Of a DNA stretch of 64,000 nucleotides, positions 1 to 14,235 are shown piece by piece. Below the pieces are notes generated by a model that was not told where the DNA came from, ran no database searches, and saw only the letters and a list, made by a program, of their open reading frames with translations. The DNA is from Agapetus fuscipes (taxonomy: Eukaryota; Arthropoda; Insecta; Trichoptera; Glossosomatidae). The position numbers and the translations under genes were made by a program. The stretch's first letter is position 1. Each line of letters opens with the position of its first letter. The stretch spans positions 10,168,001-10,232,000 of the forward strand of contig OX637353.1 of assembly GCA_951799405.1 (NCBI GenBank), written 5' to 3'.

Positions 1-166
1 TGATTGGAGATTTATTAGCACAACACACAGAGATTACATCACAATAAAATATCTAGGAAAACAATAGAACAGCAAGTAGCTTCTAACATAGACAATAATG
101 ACATCAGTAGGTATGTATTTCAAATTAATTAATCATTGTAGGTATATAACTTTAGGTATTTCAACA
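1..166 (-). repeat. Copia 3' LTR (partial)
   Basis: Position 1 aligns with 6019 of the other LTR and the match runs to 166 without a gap, ending in TTTCAACA. About 47 bp of this LTR lie outside the window. On the minus strand the LTR begins TGTTGAAATACC. Confidence 0.93.
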
Positions 167-175
167 CTCTCCCGC
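167..175 (-). promoter_or_regulatory. Polypurine tract of the copia element
   Basis: Directly next to the 3' LTR the minus strand reads GCGGGAGAG, a purine-rich run in the place where plus-strand DNA synthesis is primed in LTR retrotransposons. Confidence 0.7.
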
Positions 176-705
176 AATGATTACATTATTTCATTCCTAT
201 TTGTTTCTTCATGTATGACAATTTCGCCGCTGATAGTCCTTTAGTCAATAAGTCCGCCTGCTGTCTCTCTGATGTCACATATTTCACAGTCATTCTATTT
301 TCTTCAACTAATAGTCTTACAAAATGATATCTTGTCTCTATATGCTTTGATCGTTCATGGAATGTTGGATTTTTCATCAATTTGATTGCACTCTGGTTAT
401 CAATTAGCAATGTAGGAATCACGGTTTCATCTACTGCTTTGATTTCCTTAAGTAGTCTGTCAAGCCATATAAGTGATTTTGCTGCTTCACTTGCAGCTAC
501 ATATTCTGCTTCCATTGAACTTAAAGCGACACATCTTTGTAGTTTACTTTTCCACATTACTGGACTTCCACCAAATTTCATCAAAATACCACTTGTTGAT
601 TTTCTTGTTTCTTTCTCACCAGCGTGATCAGCATCACTATATACTTCAAGTCTTAAATGTTGCATATTCTTCTTAAATATGATTCCTTCTGATATAGTCC
701 CCTTT

Positions 706-2786
706 GTGTAAATGAACTTGAGAAGAATGTGTGTGGAAAAGATATTGAAAGCATGTGGAAAGATCTGAAGGAAGGAATGATTGAATGTGCTAAAAAAGTA
801 TGTGGGGTAACGAAAGGTGGAAAATTGAAAGGAGATGCCTGGTGGAATGATAGAGTGAAAGAAGCTGTGAAAGTTAAGAAAAAGTGTTATGAAAATTGGC
901 TGAATGATAGAAATGATAGAAAGCTAGAAGACGAATATAAGATAGCTAAGAGAATGGCGAAGACTATAATTTATGAAAGCAAGATGAATGAACAAAGAAA
1001 GATTGATGAAAGGATTAACAAAAGTTTCACCGACAGTAAGAAGGAATTTTGGAGGTGGATCAATGCGGATAGAAATAAATCTTCTGCATTGACCACTCCG
1101 GGAGTCAAAAGTGCTGCCGGTGAGATGGTATGGGAGAATGAAGAAGTATGCAAGAGATGGAAAAACTATTTTCAAGAAATTTTTGGCCAGGGTGAAAGAA
1201 GAATTTATGAACAGACAGATGAAGAGAATGAATTGAAGATTTTGAAAGAAGAAATGAAAGTGTCTATTTCACGTCTGAAGAATGGGAAGTCTGCTGGGTT
1301 TGATGGTATAAATGGTGAAATGTTGAAAGCAGGAGGTGAATGTGTGATAGATTGGATGTTTGAATTATGTAAGCTTTGTGTGAATGCAGGAGTAGTACCG
1401 ATGGATTGGAGGAAGGCAGTCATTGTTCCCATTTACAAAGGTAAAGGGGACAAAAAAGACTGTCAGAACTTCAGACCAATCAGTCTACTCAGTATACCAG
1501 GAAAAGTCTTCTGTAAGGTGATTATAAAAAATGTGATTCTGACTACTAGCAAAAGGGTTTCCGATATACAGTCCGGCTTTATGGCCGGTAGAGGCTGTGT
1601 TGATCAGATTTTCACTCTACGACAACTTGTTGAAAAACAATTGTCGGTGAGGGGGAAACTATTCACGGCCTTTGTGGATCTGGAAAAGGCTTTTGACTCA
1701 GTGGACAGAGGTATGTTGTGGGATGTTTTGAAAGCATACGGAGTGAATGGAGCTCTACTCAATGCGGTGCATGCGAACTATGAGAATAGTATGGCCTGCA
1801 TTCGTATTGATGGTGAGTATAGTGAATGGTTTGAAGTTTTTAAGGGTGTAAGGCAAGGATGTGTGATGAGCCCATGGCTATTTAACATAGTCATGGACAA
1901 GTGTGTTCGAGATGCTAGACTTGATGATTGTGGATTAATGATAGGAGAGAGCAAAGTAAGCGTTCTACTGTATGCGGATGATGCAGTCCTTGTATCTGAT
2001 TCAGCAGTGGAATTGCAAATGATGCTCTCTAGATTGAACGAAGCTTTGAAAGGTAATAATTTGAAGTTGAATGCAAGAAAGACGAAAGTTTTGATTTTTG
2101 AAAGAGATGATGAAAATATGAATTATGAATTTAAAATTAATGGAATGAATGTTGATGTTGTAAATGAGTTTGTATATTTGGGATGTAAGTTTGAAAAAGA
2201 TGGAAGAATGGCCGGTGAATTTGAAAGAAGAATAATGAAAGGCAGGTGTGTACTGGGTGCGACCGCTTGCATCGCCAGGAACCAAAATCTCTCAAAAAAT
2301 GTTAGATTGGCGGTGCACGGTGGTATACTAGTGCCAACCTTGATGTATGGAAGTGAAGCCTGGACGGTGAGTGAAAGGGAAATTAGTAAAGTCCATACAG
2401 TAGAAATGGACTATCTAAGAAGTATGATTGGGAAAAAACGAAGTGACAGGGTGAGGAATGATTTTGTAAGAGAAGAATGTGGTGTAAGGGAAAGTGTGAA
2501 AGTGAAGATTAAAAGAAGTATGTTAAGATGGTTCGGGCACTTGGAGAGAATGAGTGATGAAAGATTGACGAAGAAAGTATATGTTGCTAGAATAGATGGA
2601 TGTCGTGGTAGAGGAAGACCGAGAAAAGTATGGAAGGATCAAATCTCTGAAATAGCGAATGAATGGGATATCCAGAGTCATAATAAAAGGAGGACTTGTA
2701 TGAAAAAGGTTATGACTCTGGATGAAATGAAAGAAGTATGCAAGGACAGGAAGAAGTGGCGGCTAATCTGCAATGTTGATTTCTAA
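706..2786 (+). CDS. LINE reverse transcriptase ORF (no endonuclease)
   Basis: The frame is open from the element's left edge to TAA at 2784-2786, roughly 690 residues with no natural start. RT blocks appear in order: GFDGINGEMLK, WRKAVIVPIYKGKGDK, FRPISLLS, SGFMAGRGCVDQI, AFVDLEKAFDSVDR, GVRQGCVMSP and the catalytic YADDAVL. The C-terminal part carries WFGHLERMSDERL and GRGRPRKVWKDQI, typical of the abundant arthropod endonuclease-reverse transcriptase ORFs of RTE-like clades. The apurinic-type endonuclease expected upstream is absent. No stop interrupts the RT. Clade assignment rests on motif style alone. Confidence 0.88.
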
Positions 2787-2904
2787 TGTTGGTGTATTCA
2801 TTTGCTACATTTTTTGCATAGGAAATTTTTGACTTTTTTTGTATAGATTTCTTTGTAAGGTTTTGTTCTTTTTTATATTTAAATGTAATTTATTATTCAT
2901 ATTC

Positions 2905-3155
2905 CTTGACTTATAGGTTGGTATGAGGCTGACCACCCATACTGTAAAAATGGTTCACTTTGCCAATGTCACCCCTGTTTCAGGGAAGGTCGGCAAAAGT
3001 TGTGGGGCTTATGTTCATTTGAGGTTTGGATTTTATTTGTAAGTACACATTCAGCATTTGTAAGCGCGAACTACACTTGTTGGTTTGTGGGCATACATCT
3101 GAGAGCTTTAAATGAATATATCTTTGCAACTTAGATTATAGATTATAGATTATAG
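2905..3155 (+). repeat. LINE 3' tail / SINE-like unit T
   Basis: Begins CCTTGACTTATAGGTTGGTA and ends in GATTATA repeats. The same block, starting at about the same base, recurs alone at 33480, 40606 and 63378 (+), at 19432 and 31925 (-), and in the satellite at 52810-55480. I call it unit T below. Confidence 0.8.
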
Positions 3156-5950
3156 ATGTATCTTAAAATTCTCTTCAATAGATTGCAGTGAGCCACAGAA
3201 GGTTTGTCTTGTACTCTAGATGCAGTGTTCACAGCAAACATAATATCTGGTCTCGTTCCCGTAGCAAGATACATAAGGCTTCCAACTATTTCTCTGTACC
3301 TCTCGGCATTTTCTGCTTTGGGTGAATCTCCAGGCATCCATCCTGGCTCTATCGGTAATGATAACGCTTTACATTCCATCATTCCAAACTTGCCTAGTAT
3401 TTTCTTAGCATAGGCAGATTGATTAATTTCAATTGAATCAGGAGAAATTTTTATTTGTAGTCCCAAATAATCATCAACATCATGATATGTCATTTCAAAT
3501 TTGTTTCGTAATTTCTTTAGTAAATCATTTATAAAGTCAGGAAGACCAATGATAATTCCATCATCCACATGAAAAGCCATCATTAAATATTCATTAAAAT
3601 ACAAGCATGGATCAGCAGCACTCTCCCGTAATCCACATTCTTCTAAATAAGCTGTTAAGCATTTATACCAGCATTTTGAAGCTTGTTTCAGTCCATATAG
3701 ACTACGCAGTAATTTGCATATGCGTTCTGATCCATCTTCAAATCCTCTCGGTTGTTTCATATATACTTCTTCCTCCAATAGTCCATTGAGAAATGCAGTC
3801 TTCACATCAAATTGTTTTATCATCCAATCTCTTTGTAGAGCATAGGCAAGAAGTGTTCTTATCGTCTCAAAACGTGCAACTGGACTAAAAGAATCCATGT
3901 AGTCTATACCAGGTCGTTGATTGAAACCCTTAGCAACTAATCTTGCTTTGTATCTAATGATATTATTATTTGAGTCTGTCTTCACAGCATACACCCATCG
4001 ATTTCCAATCAACTTACAGTTTGTTGGCATTTCTACAAGTTTCCACGTCTGGTTATGATAAAGCGAAGTCATTTCATCATTCATGACTTCTTTCCATTTT
4101 TCAGAGTCATCGCTTTGAATCGCTTCATTAAAATCTGTTGGGATATCATTTATTAATAGAATTCTTGGAGTGTTTTCAAATCGCACAGGTTTTCTTATCT
4201 CTCTTCTATTTCTCAATGAATAACTCTTTCCTTCGTCTTCAACTTCTTCATCTGAATTTCCATTTTCTAAATCTTCTACAGATCTTGTAATAGTTTCTAT
4301 TTCTTCTGTGTTAGGATCGAGATTTTTAACTTCAACATGATCATCAATAACAATCCCATCATGAGGCACATTCTCAATACTAGAAACTGTAATATTTTTG
4401 TTTGGTGATTCTATATTCTTCTGAGGAAATTTGACATCTCTGCATACAAATATTCTTTGTTTATCAGGAAAATATACCTTAAATCCACAATCAGAATAAC
4501 CAACCATATATCCTTTGGATGATTTCGCATCAAATTTATGTTTGTCATCATTAGCAAGAATATTTGCAGTCTCTGGACGAATAACCCTCATAATTAGTTG
4601 ATATAGTGCATTGGTTTCCTTCGATATAGCGATGGCAATTGTTTTGTTATTTCTTGCAAATGACCATATTTTTCCATCACATCTAATGTTTTGATCAATT
4701 CCTTTTTCTCCAGCCTTCTTTACAGAATACAAGTTGCAAGAGCCATCAGGACAATACCAAACATCTTCTAAGTATCGCTGTGTCCATAATTTTCCATCAA
4801 ATACTTTTACGTCTATATTACCACTACCTACAGCATTTACTGTCACTCCATTTTTGGCAACATTCAATGATCTTGGAGTTATGAATTGTTTGAAAGAGCT
4901 GAACCATTCTCGTCTATTTGTTATATGATGTGTTGCACCACTGTCAACATACCACTCATCACAACTCAATTCTTTTGCATCTAATACTTCCTTATAAGTT
5001 TTATTCATCTTTTCATTATTTTGAATTGACATCATCATCGCACTGTCATGTGCTTTGTTTGTGGTACACTCAGTTGATTTATGTCCTCTTTTCTTGCATT
5101 TAAAACAAACTATACCAATCTGACACTGTTTTGAAAAATGACCCTTTTTTCCACATGAATAACATCTCTTTTCAGGTCCAAACTTTGAATTATTTTTATG
5201 CTCAGTATTCCATTTCTGTTTTTGGACTGGTTTTTCCATTTTTAATTTTGAGAACATGGCAGTAGCAGTCTCTGTTTTTGTTTCCATCCTTCCGGTAATT
5301 CTCAATTCATAATTCAAGCATCTTCTTTGAAGTTTACTCCACGACTTTTCTTCAGCAGGTAAATCATGCCAAGTTACATAAATGTAATCATAATCTTTTG
5401 GAAGAGATTGTAACAACCTTGCACAGAGGTCCTCCTCGTCTATGGGTTTATTTAAAAGCATCATCTTTGTTTCTATGTCATCAAATTTTTCTAAATGTCC
5501 TTGCATACCTTTTTCGGCTTCCCAGTTTATGTTATGGAATTTATTCCTCAAAATGTCTATGTTTTCACTGGATTGTACATTATAAATCTGTTTTAATTTG
5601 TTCCAAATTTCTTCTGCTGTTTTGCATCCAGCTATTCTCAGAAGTGGAGCTGTGTGCAGCGATAATATAATAATCTTTTTGGCTTTGCCATTCTGTCTCG
5701 TCCATAATTTTAAGGCATCAGCCATTTTTCCATCGTCATCTGGTTTTTCAAACGCTCCATCCACTATATCCAACAGATTCTCACTTTCTAGGCATGCTCT
5801 GATTGTTATGCTCCAAGTCATCCAGTTTTCTTCACCTTTTAATTTCTCCATCAATCCTCCTTCCATGTTGTTTTGTTTTTATTTTTTTTTATTTAGCCTT
5901 CTTTATTTAAAAAAAAATCACGTCTATAATGTTTAATTTCGTCTATTTTG

Positions 5951-5971
5951 GCTAACCACGTTCTGCTACCA
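5951..5971 (-). promoter_or_regulatory. Primer-binding site of the copia element
   Basis: Immediately inside the 5' LTR the minus strand reads TGGTAGCAGAACGTGG, complementary to an internal part of initiator tRNA-Met, as in the Copia family where a half-tRNA primes synthesis. Confidence 0.75.
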
Positions 5972-6184
5972 TGTTGGTAAATATTATTATTCAGTAATAT
6001 ATTCTATTTATTGTTGGATGATTGGAGATTTATTAGCACAACACACAGAGATTACATCACAATAAAATATATAGGAAAACAATAGAACAGCAAGTAGCTT
6101 CTAACATAGACAATAATGACATCAGTAGGTATGTATTTCAAATTAATTAATCATTGTAGGTATATAACTTTAGGTATTTCAACA
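5972..6184 (-). repeat. Copia 5' LTR (complete, 213 bp)
   Basis: Runs from TGTTGG next to the primer-binding site to TTTCAACA, so on the minus strand it has the canonical TG...CA ends with a short inverted repeat (TGTTG/CAACA). Confidence 0.9.
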
Positions 6185-6707
6185 CTGACGTTTTGCGATC
6201 TTTGAAAGAATAGATTGATTTCAAAATAATGCAGTGATTGGCACAAAAAATATTTATAAAGAAATCATTTTGTTTTGTTCATTTAAACTTTTCTCAACAA
6301 TTTACGGTGTGCTCTTTCACAAATTGAAACAATAGGAAGTTTTGTTGATTTTAATAAAACATGAAAATTATTATTTTGTCAAAATGTGTCAATAAAAAGC
6401 ATCTAAAAGTTAGACCAAATACATGAATGTCTAAAAGTAACTTAAAAGTTAACCAAATCCTATGAAATGAAAGGCCTTATTTACTATTGGCGGATTAACC
6501 CAAAACCAAACTTTTCCACGTAGATTTTTTTCTTCAAGGCAAAATAAAAATTAAACCATGTTGTGAATAAGTAGAAACCGTGTTATTCTCAAACAGCAAA
6601 GCCATGGCTCATCCGCAGCCTACAGGGAATTTTTCATACATATAATCTATGATCCGTAGCTCAAATAGCTTGTGAATAGCACTGAAAGGGTATAAAAATT
6701 CACTCAC
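6185..6707 (-). other. Intron sequence of the forkhead gene
   Basis: AT-rich sequence between the copia LTR and the forkhead exon. The minus strand carries the splice donor GTGAGT at 6702-6707. I see no other exon or repeat here. Confidence 0.6.
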
Positions 6708-7345
6708 GATATCCAATGGTAAATTCCGCTCACTGTTAGTTCTCCTTTGTCTCTCAGTGCCAGCTCTATAAGCTCGGTGTACGTATAAGGGGGTTTCTTC
6801 TGCGTTGTGTCTACCAGATTTTTCACCACCTGGTCTTCAGGAGTTGGTTCCTCAACCTTAGCTTCCTTCCCTCCACCCCCAGCCACCCCAGGCGGCTGAT
6901 CTTCACAAGTGGAACTAATCAGCTCATCCAAACGGAAATTCAAAAGCCAAGACAAGTTAGCACAGTCTTCAGATTCAGATTGTTGTGGTCTTTCAATCAA
7001 ATCTGACGAAGGTGTCTCGACACTGATTTCCGCTAACAATTCCCCTTCACCGTTCCATTCCGTTCGACTGTTTTCTTGTGCAGATACTTGCTCTGGTTGC
7101 CAATTTTCAACAATCACAATATCGTAGCATCCATTCTCTACGTCAACTTCATCAATAGGAGTGTGATCGAAATGAAAGAATCGCTCTTTTGAGTCGTACT
7201 CACTCGGTCCGTCGAAGAATCCAGAAAGCATGTTTAAGCTATTTGATTTTGCGGAAAATTGTCTTCTTTTCAATGAATCCGCATTCGGACAGTCTCCTAA
7301 AATGTATTCGTACTTGGGAAAGTCATTTCCTTCAACTTTAATCAT
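6708..7345 (-). CDS. Forkhead-box transcription factor, first coding exon
   Basis: ATG at 7345 opens a 212-codon exon that ends at GTGAGT (6702-6707) in phase 2. The N-terminal 170 residues are acidic and low-complexity, with a short conserved-looking LSWLLNFRLDELI segment around residue 130. The last 30 residues, KPPYTYTELIELALRDKGEL then TVSGIYHWIS, are the start of a forkhead DNA-binding domain (helices 1 and 2). The recognition helix and wings must lie in later exons to the left, past the copia element and outside the window. It is a nuclear DNA-binding regulator; I cannot assign the Fox class. It is head-to-head with thymidylate synthase, starts 1.25 kb apart. Confidence 0.85.
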
Positions 7346-8495
7346 TGATGTTTTGACAAGAAATTATTTCTAACCAAAAAAATAGTTCTCTCCTTTTTGA
7401 AGCTGGTTACACTGATTTTAAATTTTCAATCTTCCTTTGTTTCTAAGATTCCTTTTTCAAATTACTGCCAGGTAGAATATTTTTCATCGCACAAGCCGAG
7501 TTAAAAAATCTTAGCGATGTTTGTTGTTTGTTTTTTTTGTTGCTATTATGATAATTTGTTTACTTTCTCTCACCAAGCAACTTTTTGAATGATATTGCTG
7601 GCTTGTTTGAGGTGTATGAATCAGGTTCACGGTAAAGTGCTACTGAACCTGAGCGACCGTAGCAGCATCGGCAAACAAAGCCATCGCGATGCTCGTACCA
7701 GCCAATTCGGCTTGTACAAGAACGAAGGGAGGAGAAGGTGGACAGATATGTGGGTACATAAGTACTTACTTACTAACCACAATCACTGCGCGCTTTGATT
7801 AGCATTTTTGTTCATGGATTCGTGTCTCTTCTGTAGGTAGGTACTTAAGTACATACTCGTTTGATATTTAATTTTTTTCAGTCCCCAGAAAGGGATTCAA
7901 GAAATAAAAATTAGTTCAAAAGCAAAATACTCATAAGAAAAACTATCAAAACCTATGTATTAACTTAAAAAGCTTGATACTGAAAATTAAAAAATTCCAG
8001 AGCTTCAAGCCTTCTCAAAAAGTAGTTTGCTTTTTCAATTTTATTCGCATCCTCGAATATGTATGCTGGACCAAATAAAAAATCAATTCCAGATTAGTAA
8101 TAATTCGTAGAAGTTGTATATAAGCGATTGTCTTTGTCAAATATTGAGACTTCCTATGTATCATTTCTAAAAACTAGGTATTTAGTATTAAGTATTCAGA
8201 ATACGTTGTTACTTAATTAATTATTTTTACATTAGTTTCCTTTATAATCTAGCATTTCTACATTTTGCACAAAAGATAGTATGGATGCTCATGCTTGAGT
8301 AATAAATAAATAAAACAGTCGAAGAGAATAAATAAATGTCTGATGGATTAACATTAATTGAGAAAAAGTTTTTTTCTTAGGATTTCAAATATAAGTAGGT
8401 AGAATATTTTATTTTTTAAGGAAAAACAATTTTTGCTTAGTTACTACCCACACTATATGGGGAATGTATTTTTATCATGATGTTTGTCAACCTGC

Positions 8496-8502
8496 TATAA
8501 AA
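8496..8502 (+). promoter_or_regulatory. TATA box upstream of thymidylate synthase
   Basis: TATAAAA, 88 bp upstream of the TS start codon and suitably placed for initiation near 8525-8530. Confidence 0.5.
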
Positions 8503-8510
8503 CACAAACA

Positions 8511-8520
8511 TTTTCCCGCC
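8511..8520 (+). promoter_or_regulatory. Candidate E2F site at the TS promoter
   Basis: TTTTCCCGCC matches the E2F consensus TTTSSCGC and lies between the TATA box and the start codon. Thymidylate synthase is a classical S-phase gene controlled by E2F, so position and function agree. Confidence 0.55.
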
Positions 8521-8590
8521 ATTTAATCGACGTAAACGTCAGCGTAAATTTAAAAGTTTTGTATTTACTTAAAACAAACTAATCTGAAAA

Positions 8591-13268
<4,678 letters not shown>

Positions 13269-14235
13269 AAACCTGACTCAAATCTCCCAGCAAAATTAGA
13301 TTTTTCAAGTCAAAGCCAACTGTATTCCACCTATGAACTTGTACAAACTTTGACGTATTTTAAGGAAGTGCGGTGGCAGAGCATCAGCAGCCAGCCAGTT
13401 GCCAAAAGTAAACGGAGGATAAAGGTCCCCCGTCGCTACGAGCCTTGATAATGTTCCCCGCTCGAGGGAATGAAACGTCGGCAGATAAAATTACTGCGAG
13501 TAGAACATGGTCTAACCCGAGAAAAACTATATCACTTAACAATATTGTATTTGATTCTTTTAAATATTCAAACATTTATGAATCTGGTATAAATGAGATC
13601 TCTAGACTACAAAGCGACAAAACTAGTATTGCATTAGATGGTTACTTGGAAAAAGCATCAATGTCATGCCTAGTTGGAAAATTCATAAGAAATAATCACA
13701 GAAACAAGCCGTGAGTATCATTTTAAAATATCATTATTACATGCTGTGAGATTACTGGTGTTTTTTTTAATTCTGGGCGCGCATTAAAATCATGATGTTC
13801 TAATATTGGATACTTCCCTGCTATACCAATATTTATAAACTGATATGTTTCAAGTCAAAAAAGTATTAATAAACTTTGTTTATCGTTGTATTAGCCATTT
13901 TTAATTAATTGAATGTTAACAGTATTAATGAGCATAACAGGCAGAAAACTTTATAATATATATTTCTAATTAAAAACCATCATTCTTATTGTTTTATTTT
14001 ACAACATTTTTGTACATGTATCAATGAAGTACTTGGTGAATGGATAAAATAATTAATCTACAACTTGAAAATATTAGTCAGAACAGATAATACACCGAGT
14101 AAATTTATATAAAATAATTGTATTATGTAATAAAAAATAATTTGGAAATAAATTACAATAAAAGGATTAAATAATAGTTATAAAATTTTGATTGTACTCT
14201 TCGTAAAATGATTTCATTGAAGTATAAAAATCCTG
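13269..14235. other. Spacer between convergent TS and ILRUN-like genes
   Basis: Holds the TS 3' UTR (AATAAA at 13868). An open frame at 13451-13710 on the plus strand ends at GTGAGT, like a coding exon, but shows no motif I recognise, and the GC-rich start at 13375-13480 resembles repeat-like sequence near 15270. Not called as a gene. Confidence 0.45.

Larger units (their letters stand above)
706..3155 (+). mobile_element. RTE-like non-LTR retrotransposon, copy 1 (5'-truncated)
   Basis: This 2450-bp insert separates two halves of the copia frame, which abut exactly if 706-3155 is removed. The body encodes RT, followed by about 370 bp of 3' UTR and a tail of short GATTATA repeats instead of poly(A), as RTE-type LINEs often have. 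No clear target-site duplication is visible. Coding sequence is open up to the left edge, so the 5' part, including the endonuclease, is missing. The shared region is almost identical to the copy at 21091-23255. Confidence 0.9.
186..5866 (-). pseudogene. Copia gag-pol polyprotein, integrase largely deleted, split by LINE
   Basis: The frame starts at ATG 5866. Gag has two CCHC knuckles near residue 233 (CYSCGKKGHFSKQC, then CFKCKKRGHKSTEC). The aspartic protease motif YVDSGATHH is near residue 305. Soon after, near residue 440, the frame passes straight to the C-terminal integrase segment (KFDAKSSKGYMVGYSD): the HHCC zinc site and the DDE core are absent, so most of integrase has been lost without breaking the frame. 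RT follows, with FDVKTAFLNG near 684 and FHVDD near 765. At 3156 the frame is cut by the LINE; RNase H resumes at 705 (SDADHAGEKETRKSTSG, ALSSMEAEYVA, HERSKHIE) and stops at 186. The copy cannot make its own integrase and is now split as well. Confidence 0.9.
1..6184 (-). mobile_element. Copia-type LTR retrotransposon, interrupted by a LINE
   Basis: The element is bounded by direct LTRs (1-166, cut by the window edge, and 5972-6184). On the minus strand the order is LTR, primer-binding site, gag-protease-(integrase remnant)-RT-RNase H, polypurine tract, LTR, which is the Ty1/copia order. Over the shared 166 bp I see one substitution between the LTRs (C versus A near position 53), so insertion was recent. 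The five bases following the right LTR are CTGAC; the matching copy on the other side would lie outside the window. The frame is split at 706-3155 by a non-LTR retrotransposon. The element lies downstream of the forkhead exon at 6708-7345, apparently in that gene's intron. Confidence 0.93.
7346..8590. other. Spacer between divergent forkhead and TS genes
   Basis: AT-rich, no convincing exon. It must hold both promoters. A TATA box and an E2F-like site occur at the TS end. A short GC-richer block at about 7615-7740 has an open frame on the plus strand, but no motif I recognise. Confidence 0.6.
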
